From: JBQTHP01 sp052389755
GTDB taxonomy: Bacteria > Pseudomonadota > Gammaproteobacteria > Steroidobacterales > Steroidobacteraceae
Reading direction: 5' to 3'
Assembly: GCA_052389755.1 (NCBI GenBank)
Contig: JBQTHP010000151.1
Coordinates: forward strand, 1-15,513
Length of the DNA: 15,513 nucleotides
Part shown: piece after piece, positions 1 through 7,701 of the stretch
Layout: each line of letters begins with the position of its first letter
Numbering within the stretch: position 1 is the stretch's first letter
Notes under the pieces: generated by a model
Database searches by the model: none
Told to the model about the DNA's origin: nothing
What the model saw: only the letters and a program-made list of their open reading frames with translations
Program-made: the position numbers and the translations under genes

Positions 1-1
1 C

Positions 2-22
2 GGCGTCAACTACAGACTGTAA
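2..22 (+). CDS. Possible 3' end of a TonB-dependent receptor (partial)
   Basis: Only the last six codons and a TAA stop are inside the window. They read G-V-N-Y-R-L. A short alternating strand of this kind, ending in a bulky residue, is what the last beta-strand of an outer-membrane TonB-dependent receptor looks like. In many Gram-negative bacteria a maltodextrin receptor lies directly upstream of amylase and glucosidase genes, which fits the three genes that follow. Six residues cannot identify a family, so this rests on position more than on sequence. It could equally be the end of another protein, or an accidental open frame. Confidence 0.3.
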   Translation, partial: GVNYRL

Positions 23-48
23 CCGCCGAGTATCGCAGTCCCGGATTC

Positions 49-98
49 CTCCGCGCGTCATTCCGTGAGCCGTCGTTCACGGCGATGACGCTGCGGAG
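49..98. other. Long imperfect hairpin between receptor tail and amylase gene
   Basis: An inverted repeat of 19 base pairs: 49-54 pairs with 93-98, 55-61 with 85-91, and 63-68 with 77-82. There is one bulged T at 92, a small internal loop (62 against 83-84) and an 8-nt apical loop at 69-76. It starts 27 bases after the stop of the upstream frame and ends 41 bases before the amylase ATG. No T-tract follows, so it is not a textbook intrinsic terminator. It could halt 3' exonucleases, attenuate read-through into the amylase operon, or be a REP-like element. Confidence 0.5.
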
Positions 99-139
99 CC
101 TCCCCAGCGGTCGGTTCCACGCCAACAGCGGTTGATGCG

Positions 140-1843
140 ATGACGATGCGCCACTACTCGCCCTTCGTAATGCTCGGTGCGCTCCTCGCAGCCGATTCGG
201 CCGGAGGAGCGACGTTTCGTGACCGCGCGCCGCAGGACGAAATCATCTATTTCCTGCTGCCGGATCGGTTTGCCAACGCGGACCCCTCGAACGACCGCGG
301 CGGACTTGCGGGCGGGCGACTCGTCACCGGATTCGATCCGACGTCGAAGGGTTTCTATCACGGCGGCGATCTTGCGGGCTTGACCTCGCGGCTCGATTAC
401 ATTCGATCACTCGGCGCCACCGCCATCTGGCTCGCGCCGATTTTCAGGAACAAGCCCGTGCAAGGCGCCGCGGGCGAGGAGTCCGCGGGCTATCACGGCT
501 ACTGGGCTACCGATTTCACCCGCGTCGATCCGCATTTCGGCAACGAGCGCGAGATGCACGCATTCGTCGACGCGGCGCACGCGCGCGGCATGAAGGTGTA
601 TCTCGACATCATCGCGAACCACACCGCGGATGTGATTGCCTATCGCGAATGTCCGGCGCGCGCATGCCCGTATCGATCGCGGGCCGAGCAGCCCTACACG
701 CCCCATGTGCCGCGCGGTCAGGCGCGCATCAAAAAACCGGGCTGGCTCAACGATCCGATCTACTACCACAACCGAGGCGATTCGACTTTCTCCGGCGAGA
801 GCCTGGAGTTGGGAGATTTCGGGGGGCTCGATGATCTCATGACCGAGAATCCACGCGTGGTGCAGGGCTTCATCGACATCTTCGGCACCTGGATCGACCA
901 GTACCGCATCGACGGCTATCGCATCGACACCGCGCGTCACGTGAATCCGGAGTTCTGGCAGGCGTTCGTGCCGGCCATGCGTGCGAGGGCAGCCGCGAAC
1001 GGCATCGCCGAGTTTCACATCTTTGGCGAGGTGGCGTCCTCCGAGATCGACGTGGCGCCGCTCGCGCGTTACGCGCGAGCCGCAAAGCTGCCGGCGGTGC
1101 TCGATTTCGCATTCGCGAATGCCGTGCGGGCGGCGGTGTCGGCGAGCTCGGGCACCGAAGTGCTGGCCCGCGTGTTTGCCGACGATGCGCTCTATGAAGG
1201 TGGCGAGCGGACCGCGCTACAACTGCCGACCTTCGTCAGCAACCACGACATGGGCCGGTTCGCCTGGTTTGTGCGCGCCGATCGTCCCCAGGCGAGCGAT
1301 GCGGAAGTGCTGAAGCGCGCCACGCTGGCGCACGCGATGCTGCTGACGTTGCGCGGTGTACCCGTCATCTACTATGGCGACGAGCAGGGATTCGCAGGGA
1401 CAGGCGTCGATAAGGATGCGCGCCAGGACATGTTCGCGAGCCAGGTGCCCGCGTACGCGGCCGATCGGCGGATCGGCATGGCAGGCGCCTCGAGCGGTCA
1501 GGCTGCATTCGACCAGCACCATCCGCTCTATCGCACCATTGCGGAACTGTCGGCATTGCGCTCAGGACAGGCGGCATTGCGCCGCGGGCGACAGATCGCG
1601 CGCCACGCTTCCGCCAAACCCGGTCTGTTCGCAGTGTCGCGCCTCGATCCAGCGAGCGGGCGCGAGATCGTCATCGCCTTCAATACCGGAACCGAGGCGT
1701 TGGCTGCCCTGGTGGAGGTCGCCATGACTTCACTACGTTTCACGGCGCTTCGCGGCGAGTGTGCCGAGGGGGTCGTCGCCCCTGGCAGTTATCGAGTCAC
1801 GCTCGCGCCGCTCGATTTCGCCGTGTGCGCCGCCGGAGGATGA
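140..1843 (+). CDS. Secreted GH13 alpha-amylase family protein
   Basis: Predicted to hydrolyse alpha-1,4-glucan or maltodextrin in the periplasm or outside the cell. The 567-residue protein starts with a basic residue and a hydrophobic stretch (about 5-24), a plausible Sec signal peptide. All four GH13 barrel motifs are present: region I with D156, N160 and H161; region II with R261 and the nucleophile D263; region III with the acid/base E297; region IV with N368, H369 and D370. The catalytic set D263/E297/D370 is therefore complete. The length is normal for a single-domain amylase with a short C-terminal beta domain. No good Shine-Dalgarno precedes the ATG at 140, and the ATG at 146 is a possible alternative. 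The stop overlaps the ribosome-binding region of the next gene, so the two are probably co-translated. The subfamily is not resolved; a cyclomaltodextrinase-like specificity is possible. Confidence 0.93.
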   Translation: MTMRHYSPFVMLGALLAADSAGGATFRDRAPQDEIIYFLLPDRFANADPSNDRGGLAGGRLVTGFDPTSKGFYHGGDLAGLTSRLDYIRSLGATAIWLAPIFRNKPVQGAAGEESAGYHGYWATDFTRVDPHFGNEREMHAFVDAAHARGMKVYLDIIANHTADVIAYRECPARACPYRSRAEQPYTPHVPRGQARIKKPGWLNDPIYYHNRGDSTFSGESLELGDFGGLDDLMTENPRVVQGFIDIFGTWIDQYRIDGYRIDTARHVNPEFWQAFVPAMRARAAANGIAEFHIFGEVASSEIDVAPLARYARAAKLPAVLDFAFANAVRAAVSASSGTEVLARVFADDALYEGGERTALQLPTFVSNHDMGRFAWFVRADRPQASDAEVLKRATLAHAMLLTLRGVPVIYYGDEQGFAGTGVDKDARQDMFASQVPAYAADRRIGMAGASSGQAAFDQHHPLYRTIAELSALRSGQAALRRGRQIARHASAKPGLFAVSRLDPASGREIVIAFNTGTEALAALVEVAMTSLRFTALRGECAEGVVAPGSYRVTLAPLDFAVCAAGG

Positions 1844-1845
1844 CG

Positions 1846-3474
1846 ATGAGCTCATCCCCGATGCCGGAGGCACGCGCCCTGGCTGGGCGCGACTGGTGGC
1901 GGGGTGCAAGCATCTACCAGATCTATCCGCGCAGTTTTGCCGATTCCAACGGCGACGGGATCGGCGATCTGCCCGGGATCACCTCACGTCTCGAGCACAT
2001 CGCCTCGCTGGGTGTGGCGGCAATCTGGCTCTCGCCGTTCTTTCGCTCGCCGATGAAGGATTTCGGTTACGACATCTCGGACTATCGCGACGTCGACCCC
2101 ATCTTCGGCACGCTCGCCGACTTCGATCGCCTGATCGAGCGTGCACATCGACTCAACCTCAGGGTCATCATCGATCAGGTGTTCTCGCATACATCGGATC
2201 GTCATCCGTGGTTTCAGCAGAGTCGTTCGAGCCGCGACAATCCCCGGGCCGACTGGTACGTCTGGGCGGATGCGAAGCCGGATGGCTCACCGCCTTCGAA
2301 CTGGCAGTCCGTTTTTGGCGGTCCCGCATGGTCGTGGGACGCGCGGCGCGGTCAGTACTACCTGCATAATTTCCTGCGCGAGCAGCCGGATCTCAACGTG
2401 CACAACACAGCCGTGCAAGACGCGTTGCTCGACTGCGCGCGCTTCTGGCTGGACCGCGGGGTGGACGGCTTTCGTCTCGATGCGATCAACTTCGTCATGC
2501 ACGACCCGGCGCTGCGGGACAATCCACCGGCGCCCGACGACGGCACACCGCGTACGCGCCCTTACGACTTTCAACTGCGCATATTCAACAAGTCACACGC
2601 CGATATCCCGCATTTCATCGAACGCATCCGCAAGCTCGTGGACGGGTATGACGACCGTTTCACCGTTGCGGAGGTGGGCGGTGTGAATTCCGAACCGGAA
2701 ATGAAGCGCTTTACGAGCGGCACCACACGCCTTCACAGTGCGTACGGATTCAACTTTCTGTATGCGGACCGGCTGACGCCAGCGTTGGTCGAGCAAGCCG
2801 TCGCGGCGTGGCCGGATATCGAAGGTATCGGCTGGCCGAGTTGGGCGTTTTCCAACCACGATGCGCCGCGGGTCGTGACGCGTTGGGCGAACGCAGAGGA
2901 CCGGGCTTCGATGGCGCGGCTCAGCATGCTGCTGCTTGCGTGCATGCGCGGCAACATCTTCATCTATCAGGGCGAGGAGCTCGGTTTGCCGCAGGCGCAG
3001 ATCGCGTTCGAGCAGCTGCGGGATCCGGAGGCCATTGCCAACTGGCCCATGACACTGGGCCGCGATGGCGCACGCACCCCCATTCCCTGGACTTCGGATG
3101 CTCCGCATCCGGGGATGGCGCACGTGAAGCCGTGGTTGCCCATTCCTCCCGAGCACCTGGTGCTGGCAGTCGATGCCCAGGAGGGCGATCCGGATTCGCA
3201 ACTTGCGTACACGCGTCGCGTGCTGGCACTGCGCAATCGCCATGAGGCGCTCACCCGCGGCACGATACAGGTGCTCGAAGCGTCCGACGCGATTCTTGCG
3301 TTCGAGCGCCGTACGCGCGAGCAACAGCTGCTGTGCATCTTCAATCTCGGTGCCGATACGCGCACCTGGCGACCGCCGGGCGCCGAGCACTGGCGAATCA
3401 TCGAATCCTCGGGAATGGTCCAGGGATGGAAATTGCCGCGACTCGCCGGCCTGGTTGCTCAAAGGAACGCGTAA
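1846..3474 (+). CDS. GH13_23-type alpha-glucosidase (cytoplasmic)
   Basis: Predicted to release glucose from maltose and short malto-oligosaccharides, or to transfer it. From the chosen ATG the protein has 542 residues and no signal peptide, so it should be cytoplasmic. It opens with the oligo-1,6-glucosidase-type WWRGASIYQIYPRSF stretch and has the calcium-loop-like DSNGDGIGD at about 33-41. Catalytic residues are D212 (in GFRLDAINF), E276 (in VAEVGG) and D339 (in FSNHD). The stretch after the nucleophile (FVMHDPALRDNPP) is characteristic of the Xanthomonas/Halomonas alpha-glucosidases of GH13_23, and the spacing of the catalytic residues also fits. The frame is open further upstream and an in-frame ATG lies at 1840, but GGAGG at 1835-1839 sits six bases before the ATG at 1846, which makes that the best start. 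Both the Shine-Dalgarno and the alternative start overlap the amylase stop, so translation is coupled. Confidence 0.93.
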   Translation: MSSSPMPEARALAGRDWWRGASIYQIYPRSFADSNGDGIGDLPGITSRLEHIASLGVAAIWLSPFFRSPMKDFGYDISDYRDVDPIFGTLADFDRLIERAHRLNLRVIIDQVFSHTSDRHPWFQQSRSSRDNPRADWYVWADAKPDGSPPSNWQSVFGGPAWSWDARRGQYYLHNFLREQPDLNVHNTAVQDALLDCARFWLDRGVDGFRLDAINFVMHDPALRDNPPAPDDGTPRTRPYDFQLRIFNKSHADIPHFIERIRKLVDGYDDRFTVAEVGGVNSEPEMKRFTSGTTRLHSAYGFNFLYADRLTPALVEQAVAAWPDIEGIGWPSWAFSNHDAPRVVTRWANAEDRASMARLSMLLLACMRGNIFIYQGEELGLPQAQIAFEQLRDPEAIANWPMTLGRDGARTPIPWTSDAPHPGMAHVKPWLPIPPEHLVLAVDAQEGDPDSQLAYTRRVLALRNRHEALTRGTIQVLEASDAILAFERRTREQQLLCIFNLGADTRTWRPPGAEHWRIIESSGMVQGWKLPRLAGLVAQRNA

Positions 3475-5523
3475 ATGATGTTCATCCGCTGCATCGGATT
3501 GGCGCTGGTGCTCTTCGCGAAAGTGGCGCTCGCGGATACGGGTACGACGGTCGCTACGGTCGCCTCTCCGGGCGATGTGTTGCAGGTGACCATTACGATC
3601 AACGGCGAGGGCCGTCCGGCATACGCGGTCACGCGATCAGGCGTTCCGGTGGTCGCAGAGTCGCGACTGGGATTCCTGCTGACCGATGCGCCGAAGCTCG
3701 AGCGCAACTTCAAAGCCGCGGCGACTGCGACACGCAGCGTGGATGAGACGTGGGAGCAGCCGTGGGGCGAGCGGCGTTACGTCCGTAACCACTACAACGA
3801 ATTGACGGTGACTCTGGTCGAAAAGACAGATCTCGCGCGTCGCCTGACAGTCGTGTTCCGCATCTATGACGACGGCCTCGGTTTTCGCTACGAGTTCCCC
3901 GAGCAGTCGCAGTTACGGGACGTCGCCATCGCCGAGGAGCTCACCGAATTCGCGGTGGTCGATCGCGCGACGGCGTGGTGGATACCCGGTGGCGAATGGA
4001 ATCGCTACGAGTATCTCTACCAGAAGACGGCTCTGAGTGAAGTCAGCCAGGCGCACACACCCCTGACGGTGAGGACCAAGCGCGGCCTGCACATCGCGGT
4101 CCACGAAGCCGCGCTCGTCGATTACGCGGCCATGTGGCTGCGCAGGGCCGAAGGCCAACGACTCAAGACGGTGCTGTCGCCGTCGTCGCAAGGCGCAAAA
4201 GTTCGCCGCGCGGCACCGTTCACGACGCCGTGGCGCACCTTGCAGATTGCCGACAGTGCCGGCGGGCTCTACGTGTCCGATCTGATCCTGAATCTCAACG
4301 AGCCGAACCGGTTGGGCGATGTGTCGTGGTTCAAGCCGGCCAAGTACATCGGCATCTGGTGGGAGATGCATCTGGGTACGGGGACATGGGCGTCGGGTCC
4401 GAAGCATGCTGCAACGACGCAGAACGCCAAACGCTACATCGACTTCGCGGCGCGGCACGGCTTTCGCGGCGTGCTGATCGAGGGCTGGAACGAAGGCTGG
4501 GATGCTGACTGGTTCGCCAATGGCGAGTCCTTCAGCTTCACGAAGCCTTACCCCGACTTCGATCTCGCCGGGGTTGCAGGCTATGCGCGTCGCAAAGGCG
4601 TGCGCCTGATCGGGCATCATGAAACGTCCGGCAACATCGCTCACTACGAGCAGCAACTCGCAGCCGGCCTCGATCTGTACGCACAGCTCGGTATCGACAG
4701 CGTCAAAACCGGCTACGTCGCCGATGCCGGCGGCATCAAGGCGATGGGCGGGGATGGCAAGATTCATTTCGAATGGCACGACGGCCAGGTCATGTCGCGT
4801 CACCATCTCAAAGTGGTGACGGAAGCGGCACGGCGCCACATCGCCGTCCTCCCACATGAGCCCATCAAGGACACGGGACTTCGACGCACATACCCGAGCT
4901 GGATTGCACGCGAAGGCGCGCGCGGCATGGAGTACAATGCTTGGGGCAATCCGCCGAACCCGCCCGAGCACGAGGCGAATCTCGTGTTCACCCGCATGCT
5001 CGCCGGGCCCTTTGATCTCACGCCCGGCGTCCTGAGTCTGGTCGGCGCGGGCGGACAGCCGATCCAGTCCACGATCGCGAAACAGCTCGCGCTCTATGTC
5101 GTCATCTATAGTCCGCTGCAGATGGCCGCGGATTTGCCCTGGAACTACGAGAAGCATCCGCGCCCGTTCCAGTTCATCAAAGATGTACCCACGGACTGGG
5201 CCGACACGCGTGTACTCAATGGCGAGGTCGGCGACTATGCGACCTTCGCACGCAAGGACCGTAACAGCGACGACTGGTATATCGGCAGCGTCACCGACGA
5301 GAACGCGCGCGCTCTCGACGTGCGGCTGGACTTCCTCGACCCCGAGCGGCGCTATCTGGCGCAGATCTATCGCGACGGCGACGGCGCGGACTGGAAGACG
5401 AATCCCCACGCCATTGCAATCGAGACCCGCGAGGTAAAGCGGGGCGACGAGTTGGAGTTGAAACTCGCACCTGGCGGCGGTGCGGCGATTCGCCTGCAGG
5501 CACGGGGCAAGCGGCTCCGGTGA
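3475..5523 (+). CDS. GH97 (SusB-like) alpha-glucosidase, periplasmic
   Basis: Predicted calcium-dependent, inverting alpha-glucoside hydrolase that trims maltodextrins in the periplasm. The 682-residue protein begins with a clear signal peptide (hydrophobic about 7-18, A-L-A ending at residue 20). The N-terminal beta-sandwich carries the family stretch WEQPWGERRYVRNHYNEL near 93-110. The barrel domain starts around KYIGIWWEMHLGTG (290-303). Candidate catalytic glutamates are E383 (HHETSGN), E462 (LPHEPIKDTGLR) and E486 (ARGMEYNAW). The 24-residue spacing of the last two matches, from memory, the base and acid of Bacteroides SusB, so an inverting mechanism is favoured over the Asp-nucleophile retaining type. 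Its ATG follows the previous TAA without a gap, and AAAGGA at 3461-3466 provides a ribosome-binding site. It closes the three-gene glucan operon. Confidence 0.93.
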   Translation: MMFIRCIGLALVLFAKVALADTGTTVATVASPGDVLQVTITINGEGRPAYAVTRSGVPVVAESRLGFLLTDAPKLERNFKAAATATRSVDETWEQPWGERRYVRNHYNELTVTLVEKTDLARRLTVVFRIYDDGLGFRYEFPEQSQLRDVAIAEELTEFAVVDRATAWWIPGGEWNRYEYLYQKTALSEVSQAHTPLTVRTKRGLHIAVHEAALVDYAAMWLRRAEGQRLKTVLSPSSQGAKVRRAAPFTTPWRTLQIADSAGGLYVSDLILNLNEPNRLGDVSWFKPAKYIGIWWEMHLGTGTWASGPKHAATTQNAKRYIDFAARHGFRGVLIEGWNEGWDADWFANGESFSFTKPYPDFDLAGVAGYARRKGVRLIGHHETSGNIAHYEQQLAAGLDLYAQLGIDSVKTGYVADAGGIKAMGGDGKIHFEWHDGQVMSRHHLKVVTEAARRHIAVLPHEPIKDTGLRRTYPSWIAREGARGMEYNAWGNPPNPPEHEANLVFTRMLAGPFDLTPGVLSLVGAGGQPIQSTIAKQLALYVVIYSPLQMAADLPWNYEKHPRPFQFIKDVPTDWADTRVLNGEVGDYATFARKDRNSDDWYIGSVTDENARALDVRLDFLDPERRYLAQIYRDGDGADWKTNPHAIAIETREVKRGDELELKLAPGGGAAIRLQARGKRLR

Positions 5524-5563
5524 GGTGCCGCGTAAACCTCTGAACTGGCATGGTTTATGAGGG

Positions 5564-5905
5564 TTGCTGGCAAGTCTCCCGGGGCGCTCACGAAAGGGCG
5601 CCCGGGAGGCCGCGCTTGCCCGGCCGCGGAATCTCGTCGCCTATTCCGCGCAGCGACCGCGCTTGAGCCGTTTGGCGGCGGCGTATGGATTCGCGCTCGC
5701 TCGCGGACACTGTTTTCCGGACGGCAACAAACGCCTGGCACTTGCCATCATGGATGTCTTTCTGCAGCTCAACGGGCGCGAGCTCACCGCGAGTGAAGCG
5801 GACGCCGTGATCACCATACGCGATCTAGCCGCAGGAAAACTCGACGAGGAGACGCTTGTGGCGTGGGTCGAGACGAACAGTGGGGATTTCCGTGCGGCCG
5901 ACTAA
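5564..5905 (+). pseudogene. 5'-truncated Doc/Fic-family toxin remnant
   Basis: Doc toxins are Fic-fold kinases that inactivate elongation factor Tu and are normally held in check by a Phd antitoxin. The frame opens at a TTG and encodes up to 113 residues. Recognisable homology starts near REAALARPRNLVAY and includes the Fic motif in H-C-F-P-D-G-N-K-R, with the catalytic His, Asp, Gly, Asn and Lys all present. It continues through the C-terminal helix with the usual DLAAGKLDEETLVAWV pattern. The first 25-30 residues of a normal Doc, which lead into the G-L-L-E-S-A-L-A-R-P segment, are missing; a GC-rich hairpin lies there instead. No antitoxin reading frame precedes it, because GH97 ends only 40 bases upstream. 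It is most likely a dead remnant, although the catalytic core itself is undamaged. Confidence 0.7.
5576..5608. other. GC-rich hairpin after the glucan operon
   Basis: Positions 5576-5583 pair with 5601-5608 and 5585-5587 with 5598-5600. This gives an 11-bp stem with one bulged G at 5584 and a 10-nt loop. It lies 52 bases after the GH97 stop and ends where recognisable Doc homology begins. There is no T-tract, so intrinsic termination is unproven. It could be the 3' end structure of the operon transcript. Confidence 0.45.
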
Positions 5906-5997
5906 CTGCGACCCAACGCGATGACGTCCACTATCTCGCCCGATGCGGCCGCCTGTGCACGCGCCAGCCGCCGGATCAGCGCGTTCGCGCTCTTCAG
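5902..5997 (-). pseudogene. Unidentified C-terminal protein tail
   Basis: A minus-strand frame of about 31 codons ending in TAG looks like genuine coding sequence. It reads as an amphipathic, Ala/Arg-rich helix (LIRRLARAQAAASGEIVDV) followed by I-A-L-G-R-S. It is in a different frame from the Lrp/AsnC remnant just upstream of it, and its stop overlaps the Doc stop tail-to-tail. I do not recognise the family. It may be the end of a gene whose body was deleted together with the C-terminus of the regulator, or an accidental frame. Confidence 0.3.
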
Positions 5998-6269
5998 TGG
6001 ATCACGACGGCCGAGTCACTGCAGCCCTCGAACTCCGAATACTTCGTGGCGTTGATCGTCGCCTGCACGAACGCATGCACTTGCAGGCCGAGCTTCTGTG
6101 GGTTGAGGTCGGCACGAAAGCCCCGGATGACGCCTTCCGATTCGAGCTCCTGCACGCGATGCCAGCATGGAGTTTTCGATAGTCCCACGCGACGGCCGAG
6201 GTCCGGATAGGACTGCCGCGCGTCGTCCTCGAGCCTGCGCAGAAGCGCGATACCGATCTTGTCCCACAT
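5994..6269 (-). pseudogene. C-terminally truncated Lrp/AsnC-family regulator
   Basis: Lrp/AsnC proteins are DNA-binding regulators of amino-acid metabolism. The frame starts at an ATG with GGAG five bases upstream (6275-6278) and encodes 91 residues; family members have about 150. The N-terminal helix-turn-helix is complete: residues 1-28 carry the LRRLEDDARQSYPDLGRRVG-type opening, followed by LSKTPCWHRVQELESEGVI. The start of the effector-binding RAM domain (LGLQVHAFVQATINATKY) is present, and then homology stops at residue 91. It faces an aminotransferase remnant head-to-head. AsnC-type regulators divergent from kynureninase-type genes are a known layout, so this was probably a local regulator of a tryptophan/kynurenine or similar amino-acid enzyme. 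Without the RAM domain it cannot assemble or sense ligand normally. Confidence 0.78.
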
Positions 6270-6278
6270 GCGTTCTCC

Positions 6279-6292
6279 AAAACGATTGTTTT
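6279..6292. promoter_or_regulatory. A/T-rich inverted repeat upstream of the Lrp/AsnC start
   Basis: AAAAC (6279-6283) and GTTTT (6288-6292) flank a 4-base GATT centre. The site lies directly upstream of the regulator's GGAG and stands out in GC-rich surroundings. Lrp/AsnC regulators usually bind short imperfect palindromes of this sort and repress their own genes, so it is a plausible autoregulatory operator shared with the divergent aminotransferase promoter. Nothing else in the sequence proves binding. Confidence 0.4.
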
Positions 6293-6341
6293 ACAGACCA
6301 TCGTTCCGCGCAACGCTAACAGACGCGGCCCGACCGGGACA

Positions 6342-6920
6342 ATGTTTGCCGGCGGCGCGGATGACGTCGCGGCGGCGCTCGTCACGCACGTGCATTCGAA
6401 TACGGGCGTGCGCTTGCCCGTGCGCGAGATCGCCGGGCTGTGCCGTCAGCGCGGGATCTTCTGCATCGTCGACGTTGCGCAATCGGCCGGCGTGCTCGAG
6501 GTTTCGATTCCGAAGACGGGTGCCGACGTGGTACTGGGAAGCTGCGTAAAGTGGTTGTGCGGGGGGCCGGGTGCGGGTTTTATCTGGATCGACCCGCGAC
6601 GGCTCGCCTCGCTCGAGCCGGCGGACGTCGGCTGGTTCTCGCACGCGAATCCGTTCGAGCTCGACATTCACTCTTTTACTTACGCACCGGATGCGCGGCG
6701 GTTCTGGGGCGGCACCCCGTCGATCGCGCCGTTCGCGCTCGCGGCGGAGAGCATCGCCCTGATCGCCGAGATCGGCGCCGCGCAGATTCAGCGGCACAAT
6801 CGTGCGCTCGCCCGGGTCTTTCTCGACGAGATTCCGCCGGACCTGCGACGCAGCATCGATCTCGATGCGGCGGGTGGAGCAGCGAGGACTCTTGCACCCT
6901 CCGAGGAGAAATTTTTGTAG
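6342..6920 (+). pseudogene. Kynureninase-like class V aminotransferase core, both ends missing
   Basis: A fold-type I PLP enzyme fragment of 192 residues, where full-length relatives have about 370-420. It begins in the middle of the large domain (VTHVHSNTGVRLPV, residues 14-27) and contains the PLP-ring aspartate in FCIVDVAQSAG (D44). The Schiff-base lysine is in SCVKWLCGGPGAGF (K70). A substrate/PLP-phosphate region follows in FWGGTPSIAPFALA (121-134). About 150 N-terminal residues are absent, although the frame is open a little further upstream. After about residue 177 the sequence no longer resembles the family and stops. The K-W/Y-L-x-G-G-P-G signature points to kynureninase or a close relative. 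It cannot form a complete active site and should be inactive. Confidence 0.75.
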
Positions 6921-7070
6921 CGTCGTGGCCTAGTTACGTTGGCTCGAATACGATGCAGGGTGTGGTCGGGGTGCTGGGTAACTCGCCGGCTGACAACGCG
7001 GGCGCTGGGACGGGTGCCCACACAATTCTGCCTTTACGGGCTCTCGGTCAATGTGCGGAAGGAGAGGGCT

Positions 7071-7541
7071 ATGAAAAGCAAATTTGCTGCGCTATTCGCG
7101 CTCCTCGTCGTTGTGGTTCTAGGAGGTCCAATAGCTCGAGCGCAAACGGCAACGCACATGATGCTCACGCCACAGGACCTCAAGTGGACGGATGTGCCCT
7201 CGTTACCGGCTGGAGCAAAGCTTGCGGTTATCGAAGGTCCGCTCAACGCGGCAGTTCCGTTTACGTTTCGTTTGAAGTTGCCGGCCAACTACCAGATACC
7301 AGCCCATTGGCATCCGGCAATTGAGCATGTCACCGTGATCTCCGGAACTTTCAACATGGGAACCGGCGACAAACTGGACAAATCTCAATCCAAGCCGCTA
7401 GCGGCTGGAAGCGTCGCGATCATGCAGCCGAAGACCAACCACTTCGGCTGGACTGACCAAGAAACCATTATTCAAGTTCACGGCGTGGGACCGTGGGCAA
7501 TCAACTACGTTAACCCCGCAGATGACCCGAGGACGAAATAG
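7071..7541 (+). CDS. Secreted cupin-domain protein
   Basis: A complete 156-residue protein. The N-terminus is a good signal peptide (MKSK, a hydrophobic run to about 19, A-R-A before residue 25), so it is exported. Cupin motif 1 is perfect: H79-x-H81-x3-E85-x6-G92 (HWHPAIEHVTVISG). Motif 2 supplies P120 and the fourth metal ligand H124. The fold therefore should bind one divalent metal, but the substrate is unknown; similar secreted single-domain cupins are mostly uncharacterised. The ATG at 7071 is preferred over earlier in-frame starts because GGAAGGAGAGGG lies just before it and it opens the signal peptide. Codon choice is visibly richer in A and T than in the neighbours (AAA, TTT, CTA, AAT, CAA), which suggests separate acquisition. 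It stands between decayed genes with no obvious partner. Confidence 0.85.
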   Translation: MKSKFAALFALLVVVVLGGPIARAQTATHMMLTPQDLKWTDVPSLPAGAKLAVIEGPLNAAVPFTFRLKLPANYQIPAHWHPAIEHVTVISGTFNMGTGDKLDKSQSKPLAAGSVAIMQPKTNHFGWTDQETIIQVHGVGPWAINYVNPADDPRTK

Positions 7542-7633
7542 GCGATCTGCCTAACGGCACCGATCCGGCGAGCGGGGATCTCGTAGCTGGCGGCATCGTG
7601 GCCGAGTCGCGTTAGACGCTCGAGAACGTCAAG

Positions 7634-7658
7634 GCCCCGTGCTCGACGAGAACGGGGC
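7634..7658. terminator. Possible shared terminator hairpin
   Basis: GCCCCGT (7634-7640) pairs with ACGGGGC (7652-7658), a 7-bp stem that extends by weak pairs, with an 11-nt loop. It lies between the 3' ends of two convergent genes, the cupin on the plus strand and the small protein on the minus strand. That is where a bidirectional terminator would be expected. Only two T residues follow on the plus strand, so strength is doubtful. Confidence 0.4.
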
Positions 7659-7701
7659 TTCGCCTTCCGACACGCATCGCTGCGCGCGTTCCGCCAAGCC
7701 T

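Noticed and set aside
407..1018. A 203-codon minus-strand frame opposite the amylase
   Set aside because: Lies entirely within the amylase gene and has no family features.
1759..1845. A longer start for the GH13_23 glucosidase
   Set aside because: The extra 29 residues are Arg-rich, overlap the amylase coding end and ignore the well-placed GGAGG before 1846.
2593..3462. A 289-codon minus-strand frame opposite the GH13_23 glucosidase
   Set aside because: Shadow of the sense gene; Arg/His-rich without motifs.
3913..5409. A 498-codon minus-strand open frame opposite the GH97 gene
   Set aside because: It is the antisense shadow of a strongly identified gene in GC-rich DNA; the translation has no domain-like pattern.
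6939..7070. A longer start for the cupin
   Set aside because: It would bury the signal peptide inside the protein and bypass the strong ribosome-binding site before 7071.
6440..7324. A 294-codon plus-strand frame running from the aminotransferase into the cupin
   Set aside because: It is out of frame with both recognised proteins and has no motif of its own.
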